Source of the DNA: Baekduia alba
GTDB lineage: Bacteria; Actinomycetota; Thermoleophilia; Solirubrobacterales; Solirubrobacteraceae
Direction of reading: 5' to 3'
DNA: 64,000 nucleotides
Assembly (NCBI RefSeq): GCF_028416635.1
Contig: NZ_CP114013.1
Location: forward strand, 3,596,001-3,660,000
Shown here: one piece after another, positions 27,501 to 32,934 of the stretch
Layout of the letters: each line of letters starts with the position of its first letter
Numbering within the stretch: the first letter of the stretch is position 1
Notes under the pieces: model-generated
What the model saw: the letters and a program-made list of their open reading frames with translations, nothing else
Database searches by the model: none
Told to the model about the DNA's origin: nothing
Position numbers and translations under genes: made by a program

Positions 27501-28365
27501 GCGTCACGACGTCGTCGAAGCCGGACATCCGCCCCGCCCAGATGCCGCCGATGAGCCCGGCGACGGGGCCCGACATCAGCAGGTTGACCGGGCGCTGCGT
27601 GGCGGCGCCGATCGTCGTCATGCCGCCGGAGGACTGCATGAGCTGGACGCCGTGCGTGAAGCCGGCGTCCTGCATCGCCTCGTCCAGGCGGACCAGGTAC
27701 TTGGAGACCTTCGGGCCCACATAGGCGTTGAGGCTCACGGTCGAGAAGCGCTCGTACTCGCGGTAGAGCGGCAGCACGTCATGCGAGACCGACAGGTAGC
27801 AACCCGGGAACTCCTCGAGCACGAGCTCCGCGATGCGCTGCTCGTGCGCCGGGTTGAGGTAGGAGTGCAGCAGGCACACGGAGATCGCCTCGACGCCCGC
27901 GTCCCGGAGCTCGCGGATCCGGTCCCGGACCTCGTCCTCGTCGAGCGGTGTGAGGACGTCGCCGGCGGGCGCGGTGACCCGCTCGCCGACCGTCAGCCGG
28001 TGGCGCCGCTTCACGAGCGGACGCGACTGCCACGGCAGGTCCTGCTGCAGGGAGAAGTTCAGGGGCTTCTTGTGCCGGGCGATGTGCAGGATGTCGCGGA
28101 AGCCCTCCGTGGTGAGCATCCCCACCTCGGCACCGGTGTGCGTCAGCACGATGTTGGTCGCCACGGTGGTCCCATGCAGGAGGTGCTCGACCTGGTCGAG
28201 GGTGATCTCGCCCTTCGCGCACAGCTGGTGCACGCCGTCGATCACCGCACGCGCCGGATCGTCCGGCGTCGAGGACAGCTTGTCGACCGTGATCCGCCCT
28301 GATTCCTCATCCACGAGGATCAGGTCGGTGAACGTCCCTCCAACGTCAACACCAATGCGCTTCAT
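24502..28365 (-). CDS. Hydantoinase A/B fusion (ATP-dependent N-methylhydantoinase / 5-oxoprolinase family)
   Basis: A single 1287-residue chain. The HyuA half (1 to about 690) has the ASKHA-type start MKRIGVDVGGTFTDLILVD, TLDIGGTSADIGV and TIGAGGGSIA. The HyuB half begins near residue 700 (ILMRVIGGAFSAIAKEMAG) with DPYLGATHSPD and SSGGYGEP. Family members use ATP to open cyclic amides (5-oxoproline, N-methylhydantoin). The length equals that of eukaryotic-type 5-oxoprolinase fusions, so pyroglutamate remains possible. The coupled N-carbamoylsarcosine-amidase-like gene and shared operator favour N-methylhydantoin, whose product is N-carbamoylsarcosine. ATG 28365 has GAGGAGAG just upstream. 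Confidence 0.87.
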   Translation of the reverse strand: MKRIGVDVGGTFTDLILVDEESGRITVDKLSSTPDDPARAVIDGVHQLCAKGEITLDQVEHLLHGTTVATNIVLTHTGAEVGMLTTEGFRDILHIARHKKPLNFSLQQDLPWQSRPLVKRRHRLTVGERVTAPAGDVLTPLDEDEVRDRIRELRDAGVEAISVCLLHSYLNPAHEQRIAELVLEEFPGCYLSVSHDVLPLYREYERFSTVSLNAYVGPKVSKYLVRLDEAMQDAGFTHGVQLMQSSGGMTTIGAATQRPVNLLMSGPVAGLIGGIWAGRMSGFDDVVTLDIGGTSADIGVAAGGELRMRHLLDTKVGDYQAMVPMVDIDTIGAGGGSIAYVDEGDVFRVGPASAGADPGPACYGRGGAEPTSTDAQLVLGRLRPDRGLIGGQMTLDPKLARAAIVPLAEKLGMSAEEAALGALQIQRFGMTQAIELNSVRRGYDPRDFTLVAAGGAGPLFACEIAQELEIPRVLIPPHPGIIAATGLLATDLQHEYVATERHALKSLDGARLQAAYDVLCQQAVGQLSEDGVPEDRRLVRRLADCRYAGQGYEVRFDVPAGDIDEEWVAQVAEAFHKAHEVEYGHRFEADIEIINIRAVGVGRIDELAWPELEPADGEPVPIVESEAVFDVGGRPSRCATQVYDREQLRAGHRIVGPAIVEQYDTTTVIPPGLVADVDRYGNIVVDCTVRVPETADREAGLSTPILMRVIGGAFSAIAKEMAGVLFRMSYSSIIRESEDLGAGIFDRDGNVLAESDSTPMFMGAMPKIVRGVMSLLGDDIHEGDVILHNDPYLGATHSPDAAIVVPIFHEGELVGFSGASAHLTDIGGAYPGLAVDLVDHWSEGSIYRAVKLQDRGVRQDALWRYILENTRTPTHNKGDIEAMIAACDLARRRYVGLLDAYGAEAVAEAGAYWISYSERMLRQEIAKVPDGTYETEVGWLDDDGRNRGVKLPVKVKVVVSGDEITFDLTGSSDEVPTGYNCPFEGTTVSAFTFIARMIFLDEATHPVFVPQNEGMLKPVHVVAPEGSIFNPRFPRACFARFCQVQRAVDLALRALAPVVPDRVTAGNSAHLHFISYSGFDEQEGEYWVYLEVDEGSYGGRPGSDGMDSVDCLIANTRNNPIEELEWRFPMRTERYELREEPCAPGEWRGGIGVVRVNRFLEDTIVTCEGERHESDAPWGAFGGDDGLNASLVKNPGAPDEEAWPSKVTAMRLSAGDALQIVTPSSGGYGEPLDRDPELVLADVLDGFTTIASAELHYGVVINPNSLELDADGTRRTREERVGRAVSG

Positions 28366-28414
28366 GTCTCTCCTCTTGAGCCGACCGGGCGACGACACGT
28401 TCGCCAGACCGAGA

Positions 28415-28442
28415 AGAATACAGTGTATACATCGGATGTCAA
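28415..28442 (-). promoter_or_regulatory. Promoter and operator of the hydantoinase operon
   Basis: Minus strand: TTGACA (28442-28437), a 16-base spacer, TATTCT (28420-28415). The operator half GTATAC and the sequence GTATACACTGTATTC (28430-28416) overlap spacer and -10. This fits GTATnCnnnGnATAC with one arm mismatch. Predicted leader about 45 bases to ATG 28365. Confidence 0.75.
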
Positions 28443-28472
28443 GAGATCTTTCGCGCGCGCCGACACGAAGCC

Positions 28473-28489
28473 GTCACGCGCCGCGTGAC
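28473..28489. repeat. Perfect 17-base palindrome GTCACGCG-C-CGCGTGAC
   Basis: Eight-base arms around one central C, between the hydantoinase promoter and the end of the GntR gene. It could be a terminator stem for GntR transcription or a protein-binding dyad; no U-tract follows. Confidence 0.5.
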
Positions 28490-28545
28490 AGCCAGGGCAC
28501 GCGAACGCGCCGCGTCGTCGAGAGCGGATCGGCGCGTCACGCCGC

Positions 28546-28565
28546 GCGACGGCCGGGGCCGTCGC
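28546..28565. terminator. Strong GC hairpin downstream of the GntR gene
   Basis: GCGACGGCC-GG-GGCCGTCGC: nine-base perfect arms with a two-base loop, about 125 bases beyond the GntR stop (minus strand). It is a plausible rho-assisted terminator separating gntR from the hydantoinase promoter. Confidence 0.4.
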
Positions 28566-28567
28566 GG

Positions 28568-28651
28568 CGCCGACGCGCCGCGAGCGCTACAGGTTCGCCG
28601 CGCCGACGCGCCGCGAGCGTGTACAGGTTCGCCGCGCCGACGCGCCGCGCC
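28568..28651. repeat. Tandem repeat, 33-34 bp unit, about 2.5 copies
   Basis: The unit CGCCGACGCGCCGCGAGCG followed by YTACAGGTTCGCCG starts at 28568 and 28601 (second copy one base longer, GTGTACAGG for GCTACAGG), and a partial third copy starts at 28635. It is non-coding as far as I can tell. The 28366-28690 gap otherwise contains only the hydantoinase promoter and the two dyads listed separately. Confidence 0.7.
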
Positions 28652-28690
28652 GCGCCGGCGTGAGCGGGCGGCGCGGTGCCGCGCGGGCGT

Positions 28691-29422
28691 TCAGCTCACG
28701 CCGTCGGGGAACAGCCGGTTCACGAACGCTCGCGCGGCCTGGGAGGCCGGCGTGGCCGCGGGCGGTGGCGTCGCCGACCGACCCTCGGCCCAGTCGACCA
28801 TCAGCGCGCGCACGCGGATGCTGCTGCGTTCGAGGACGTCGCGGAGCGTCTGGGCGTCCCGGTTCTCCAGGGCCGCGATCATCTCGCGGTGCTCGGACTG
28901 CGCGGCGTCCTTGCCCTGGAGGCGCTTCACGGCCACCCGGGAGTACGGCTCGATGAGCGTCAGGACGCGCCTCGCGACGCTTGCGAACTGCGCCAGACGC
29001 GCCATCCGGTACATCGCCATGTGGAACTGGTAGTTGAGGTCCGACCACTCGTCGCCGTCCTTGGCGTGGTCCATCGCGTCGACCAGGCCGCGGAGCTCGT
29101 CGAGCTCCGAAGGACCGATGTTCTTGGCGGTCGCCTCGGCCATCGAGGCCTCGATCACCGCCCGCAGCGTCCACAGCTCGTAGATCTCCGCGGTGGACAG
29201 CAGCGTCACCCGCGCGCCGTCGTCGCCGAACGTGACCAGGCCCTCCGAGGCGAGGTACTGCAGCGCCTCGCGCACCGGAATCCGACTCACGCCGAACGCC
29301 TCGGCGATCGCCGACTGCACGAGCGGCGCCCCGGGGGTGAGGAGGCGCTGCCGGATCGCGTCCCGGATCACTTCCGTGATCGGTGGTTCGCCAGTCTGCC
29401 TCGGTCGGGTGGGTGCATCCAT
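28691..29422 (-). CDS. GntR-family transcriptional regulator (FCD subfamily)
   Basis: A 243-residue regulator. The N-terminal winged helix has the GntR block AIAEAFGVSRIPVREALQYLASEGLV (about residues 38-64). The C-terminal FCD all-helical ligand domain has DLNYQFHMAMYRMA and SEHREMIAALENRDA, containing the Asp/His residues that commonly bind a metal or carboxylate ligand. It sits centrally between the operons whose promoters share GTATnCnnnGnATAC, a motif of the type bound by FCD regulators, and a partial copy lies just before its own start. It is most likely the repressor of the set. The effector is unknown. Confidence 0.9.
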   Translation of the reverse strand: MDAPTRPRQTGEPPITEVIRDAIRQRLLTPGAPLVQSAIAEAFGVSRIPVREALQYLASEGLVTFGDDGARVTLLSTAEIYELWTLRAVIEASMAEATAKNIGPSELDELRGLVDAMDHAKDGDEWSDLNYQFHMAMYRMARLAQFASVARRVLTLIEPYSRVAVKRLQGKDAAQSEHREMIAALENRDAQTLRDVLERSSIRVRALMVDWAEGRSATPPPAATPASQAARAFVNRLFPDGVS

Positions 29423-29430
29423 CGCAGCCT

Positions 29431-29447
29431 CAGTATACGCAAACGAA
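29431..29447 (-). promoter_or_regulatory. Possible gntR promoter with half operator
   Basis: Minus strand TATACT (29437-29432) would be a -10 nine bases before ATG 29422, so the mRNA would be almost leaderless. The overlapping GTATAC on the plus strand (29433-29438) is one operator half; the other arm is poorly conserved (GCAAACGAA). Autoregulation is possible but weakly supported. Confidence 0.4.
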
Positions 29448-29479
29448 CCGCGCCCTGGCGAACACCCGTTTCCGCCGTA

Positions 29480-29493
29480 CAGCGTTAGCGCTG
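29480..29493 (-). terminator. Possible small terminator hairpin after the M28 gene
   Basis: CAGCG-TTAG-CGCTG, five-base arms and four-base loop, about 30 bases downstream of the M28 stop and upstream of the gntR promoter. Short and without a U-tract. Confidence 0.25.
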
Positions 29494-29525
29494 CGCCGAT
29501 CTTGAGCGCTCACCGCCCGCCGGGC

Positions 29526-30836
29526 TCAGGAGAAGGGCAGCTGAGCGTGCACCCGCGTCCGCACGGCGCGCCCGAGGGTGACCTCGGGCAGCGACGCGAG
29601 GCGCGCCGCCAGGTACCCGCTCGCCTGCGCGACGTCCTCGACGCGCCGCAGATCCACGTAGCGCATGACGTCGCCGGCCGTGTGGTAATAGGGGTGCTGC
29701 GGCGGATAGCGCCAGTACCAGACGGCCGGGACCCCGGCGTCGAGGAACGGGTTGTGATCGGACCAGGCGTTGACGCTCGCGTCGATGCCGCCCTCCGGCA
29801 CCCAGCCGACGCGCGTCGCGCTCTCCACCGCGAAGTCGGCGATCGACCCGTCGGCGACGACCAGGCGGGTCCCCGGGCTGGGCAGCCCGAGCGCGTCCAG
29901 GTTGATCATGCCGACCGTCTTCGCGTGCTCGGCCATGTGCGACCGGACATAGGCGTAGGAGCCCCAGATGCCGAGCTCCTCGACACCCCAGGCTGCGAAG
30001 ACCACCGTCCGCCGGGGACGGAGCGTCCGGATGCTCGCCACGAGCTCCAGCAGCGCCGCCAAACCGGTCCCGTTGTCCGCGGCGCCCGGCCCCTCCGCCT
30101 GGGTGTCGTAGTGCGCGCCGATCACGACGCGCTCCTCCGGGAGCGACGTCCCCGCCACCTCGCCCACGACGTTGCCCGACTCGCGCTCGACGTGACGGGC
30201 GCGATGGTCCACGCGCAACCGCACGCGGCTGGCGCTCATGAGGCTCAGGAGCCGGCGACCGGCCTCAGCCTCGAGCGTCACGCCGGGGATGTCGAGGACG
30301 ACCCCGGGCCACGGCCGCTCGTGAGGGAGCGGGTAGTACGACGCCGGGAAGTGGCCGATGAGCCCGTCCGGCGCCTCCGAGACGTTGACGACCGCGCAGG
30401 CGCCGCGCGCCGCCAACCGCGGCATGACCAGCCACGGGTGGACGGCATGGGCCATCACGACCTTGTCGCGCAGCTCCACCCCGCGGGCCTCGAGGGCGGC
30501 GATCTCGTCCTCGGTGCCCTTCCCGACGTAGACCACCTCACCCTCGACCGCTGCGCTCGCCGTGTACTGCAGGCCACAGCACGGCATCGACACGCCGGTC
30601 GGCAGCAACTCGCAGCGCGCCCGCTGCGGCTCGTAGGCCAGGAAGGTGAACGGCTCGACCCTGACGCGCTCCAGGCCACGGCGCTGGAACGCGTCGGCCA
30701 GGTACTCGCGCGCGCGACGCTCGCCGACCGTCCCGGCGAAGCGGTTGCCGAGCCCGACGATCCCCTCCAGCGTCGCGCCGAGGGCGGACGCCGTCGGCAA
30801 GACGATCTCGCCGGGCGCTAGATCTTCAGCGGCCAT
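29526..30836 (-). CDS. M28-family zinc hydrolase with PA-like insertion
   Basis: A 436-residue M28 aminopeptidase-like protein. The two-zinc ligands can be read as His and Asp in IGAHYDTQAEGPGAADNGTG, Glu-Glu in WGVEELG, Asp in INLDALG and His in PYYHTAGD. A protease-associated (PA) segment (VVYVGKGTEDEIAALEARG to VLDIPGVTLE) is inserted before the catalytic core. No signal peptide is present, so it works in the cytoplasm, unlike most M28 peptidases, and may hydrolyse an amide of the imported substrate. ATG 30836 has no ribosome site but lies five bases after a -10-like TACTGT, suggesting a leaderless mRNA. The operator overlaps this promoter. Confidence 0.8.
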   Translation of the reverse strand: MAAEDLAPGEIVLPTASALGATLEGIVGLGNRFAGTVGERRAREYLADAFQRRGLERVRVEPFTFLAYEPQRARCELLPTGVSMPCCGLQYTASAAVEGEVVYVGKGTEDEIAALEARGVELRDKVVMAHAVHPWLVMPRLAARGACAVVNVSEAPDGLIGHFPASYYPLPHERPWPGVVLDIPGVTLEAEAGRRLLSLMSASRVRLRVDHRARHVERESGNVVGEVAGTSLPEERVVIGAHYDTQAEGPGAADNGTGLAALLELVASIRTLRPRRTVVFAAWGVEELGIWGSYAYVRSHMAEHAKTVGMINLDALGLPSPGTRLVVADGSIADFAVESATRVGWVPEGGIDASVNAWSDHNPFLDAGVPAVWYWRYPPQHPYYHTAGDVMRYVDLRRVEDVAQASGYLAARLASLPEVTLGRAVRTRVHAQLPFS

Positions 30837-30840
30837 GTGT

Positions 30841-30861
30841 TACAGTATACACCGCATACGC
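30841..30861. promoter_or_regulatory. Shared operator between M28 hydrolase and coxG
   Basis: GTATACACCGCATAC (30845-30859) differs from the importer-operon site at one of 15 positions and fits GTATnCnnnGnATAC perfectly. On the minus strand TACTGT (30847-30842) can serve as -10 for the M28 gene; on the plus strand the same dyad lies 27 bases before the coxG start. Confidence 0.72.
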
Positions 30862-30886
30862 TGGTCACGCGACGGGGAGAGGTCAA

Positions 30887-31498
30887 GTGGGCATCACGCT
30901 GAGCAACGAGTTCTGGATCAGTGCCGGACCCGAGGAGGCGTTCGACCTCCTGATCGATGTCGAGCGGATCGCCCCGGCGATCCCCGGCGCGCAGCTCGTC
31001 GGACCGCGGGACGGCGACGCCGGCGGCTACGACGCGCGCATGGACATGCGGTTAGGCATGGTGACGATGAGCTACGCCGGCGCGATCGAGATCGCCGACG
31101 TCGACCGCGCCCAGCGCACCGCGGTGATGCGGGCCAAGGGGCGCGACCGGCGCGGCCAGGGCACCGCCAACGCGACGATGACGCTCGCGGTGACGCCCAC
31201 CGGAGACGGCAGCAACGTCTCGATCCAGTCCGAGATCGACGTCACCGGTCGCGTCGCGCAGATGGGCCGGGGCATCATGGCCGACGTCGCCGAGCGCATG
31301 ATCGAGGACATGGCGAAGTCGCTCGAGGCGACGTTCGCGACGAGCCGGCCGCCGGACCCGGCGGTGCCGTCGCCGCCCGCCGACAAGGCGCCGGTCGCGC
31401 CGGCCAAGGCGCCAAACGGCCTGGCGATCATGGCCTCCGTGATCTGGAAGCGGCTGCGCCGGCGGCTCCGTCTCGGCCCGGCTCGGAGCGAGCACTAG
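30887..31498 (+). CDS. CoxG-like SRPBCC protein
   Basis: A 203-residue protein of the carbon-monoxide-dehydrogenase subunit G family: an SRPBCC domain (SAGPEEAFDLLIDVERIAPAIPGAQ; MSYAGAIEIADVD; VAQMGRGIMADVAERMI), then a Pro/Ala linker and a C-terminal amphipathic, Arg-rich helix (IMASVIWKRLRRRLRL) that could anchor it to the membrane. CoxG proteins are thought to tether the molybdenum hydroxylase to the membrane or deliver its substrate or quinone. GTG 30887 follows GGGGAGAGG. It precedes coxM by 49 bases that contain a separate promoter. Confidence 0.85.
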   Translation: MGITLSNEFWISAGPEEAFDLLIDVERIAPAIPGAQLVGPRDGDAGGYDARMDMRLGMVTMSYAGAIEIADVDRAQRTAVMRAKGRDRRGQGTANATMTLAVTPTGDGSNVSIQSEIDVTGRVAQMGRGIMADVAERMIEDMAKSLEATFATSRPPDPAVPSPPADKAPVAPAKAPNGLAIMASVIWKRLRRRLRLGPARSEH

Positions 31499-31511
31499 GT
31501 CGGGGTCACCC

Positions 31512-31547
31512 TTGACCTAGTTCACATACGACGTATATGGTGTATTC
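31512..31547 (+). promoter_or_regulatory. Leaderless promoter and operator of coxMSL
   Basis: TTGACC (31512-31517), 18-base spacer, TATGGT (31536-31541), then only six bases to GTG 31548, so transcription should begin at or next to the start codon. The operator GTATATGGTGTATTC (31533-31547) covers the -10 and the start point. It matches the hydantoinase site at 12 of 15 bases. Confidence 0.68.
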
Positions 31548-32420
31548 GTGAAGCCTGCGCCCTTTCAGTACTCCCGGGCCGACAGCGTCGAGAGCATCCT
31601 CGCCCGGCTCAGCGAGCTCGGGTACGAGGCCAAGCTCCTCGCGGGTGGCCAGAGCCTCGTGCCGGCCATGAACCTCCGCCTCGCGCGGCCGTCGTTCCTG
31701 ATCGACATCACCCACGTCGACGCCCTCCGGGGGATCGACGCCGGGACGGCGATCACGATCGGCGCCACGACCCGGCAGGCCGAGGTGTACCGCTCGGCCG
31801 AGGTGCGGTCGGCCGTGCCGATGCTGGCGAAGGCGCTCCGCTTCGTCGGCCATCCGGCGACCCGCAGCCAAGGGACGGTCGGCGGCAGCGTCGCCCATGC
31901 CGACCCGGCGGCGGAGCTGCCCACGGTGCTCCTCGCGCTCGGCGCGACCTGCGACATCGCGGGGCCTCGCGGGGCGCGGAGCGTGACCGCCGACGAGTTC
32001 TTCCGGACCTACTTCACGACCGACGTCGGCGACGACGAGCTGCTCACCGGCGTCAGGATCCCGCGCTCGGGCCCGAACACGCGCCAGACCTTCCGCGAGG
32101 CGGCGCGGCGCCACGGGGACTTCGCGCTGATCGGGGTCGCCGCGTCCATCGACTTCGACGACGCGGACGTCGTCCGCTCGGCGCGCATCGCGCTCTGCGG
32201 CGTCGCGGACCGCCCGGTCCGCGCGACGGAGGCCGAGCGGTCGCTCGAAGGCGCCGCGCTCACCGAGGACGCGATCCGCGAGGCGGCGGCGCTCGCCACT
32301 ACGGACCTGTCCCCCCCATCCGACGTCCACGCGTCGGGCGCGTACCGCCGGCGCATCGCCGAGCAGTACGTGCGCCGCGCGCTGGGCGACTGCCACGCAC
32401 GAGGAGCGCAGCATGCCTGA
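31548..32420 (+). CDS. Molybdenum hydroxylase FAD-binding subunit (CoxM family)
   Basis: A 290-residue FAD subunit of a xanthine-oxidase-family enzyme. The FAD motifs LLAGGQSLVPAMNLRLARP and QGTVGGSVAHADPAAELP are intact. It transfers electrons from the iron-sulfur subunit to an acceptor. It starts at GTG 31548, with no ribosome site and a -10 six bases before. It overlaps coxS by eight bases (ATGCCTGA). Confidence 0.9.
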   Translation: MKPAPFQYSRADSVESILARLSELGYEAKLLAGGQSLVPAMNLRLARPSFLIDITHVDALRGIDAGTAITIGATTRQAEVYRSAEVRSAVPMLAKALRFVGHPATRSQGTVGGSVAHADPAAELPTVLLALGATCDIAGPRGARSVTADEFFRTYFTTDVGDDELLTGVRIPRSGPNTRQTFREAARRHGDFALIGVAASIDFDDADVVRSARIALCGVADRPVRATEAERSLEGAALTEDAIREAAALATTDLSPPSDVHASGAYRRRIAEQYVRRALGDCHARGAQHA

Positions 32421-32934
32421 GGAGATCCCCGGAGACGAGCCGCGCCTCGTCCGGCTCACGGTCAACGGCACCCCGCGTTCGGGGATCGCGACCGACCGGA
32501 CGCTGCTCTCGGACTTCCTCCGGCACGAGCTCGGCCTGACCGGCACCCACATCGGGTGCGAGCACGGGGTCTGCGGTGCCTGCACCGTGGCGATCGACGG
32601 CGCGCCCGCCCGCTCCTGCCTCGCCTTCGCCGTGCAGGCGGAGGGCCGCCAGGTCATCACGGTCGAGGGCCTGGCCGACGGCGAGCGGCTCAGCCCGCTG
32701 CAGCGCGCCTTCCAGGACAACCACGCGCTGCAGTGCGGCTACTGCACGTCGGGCTTCCTCATCACGGCCGGCGCGCTGCTGGACGAGAACCCCGATCCGT
32801 CGGACGACGAGATCCGCGAGTACCTCTCCGGCAACATCTGCCGCTGCACGGGCTACGTCGGCATCGTCGGGGCCGTCAAGCAGGTGGCCGCCGAACGGGC
32901 CGCGGCGTCGAACGGGAGCGCCCGCGATGCGTGA
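32413..32934 (+). CDS. Molybdenum hydroxylase [2Fe-2S] subunit (CoxS family)
   Basis: A 173-residue electron-transfer subunit with both clusters visible. The plant-ferredoxin type has CEHGVCGACTVAIDGAPARSC (C-x4-C-x2-C-x11-C). The second has CGYC ... ICRCTGY (C-x2-C, C-x-C). It joins the FAD and molybdenum subunits. It overlaps coxL by eight bases (ATGCGTGA), so M, S and L are translationally coupled. Confidence 0.93.
   Translation: MPEEIPGDEPRLVRLTVNGTPRSGIATDRTLLSDFLRHELGLTGTHIGCEHGVCGACTVAIDGAPARSCLAFAVQAEGRQVITVEGLADGERLSPLQRAFQDNHALQCGYCTSGFLITAGALLDENPDPSDDEIREYLSGNICRCTGYVGIVGAVKQVAAERAAASNGSARDA

Noticed and set aside
24502-28365. Acetone carboxylase instead of hydantoinase
   Set aside because: Acetone carboxylase has separate alpha, beta and gamma genes; here a single A-B fusion with no gamma subunit.
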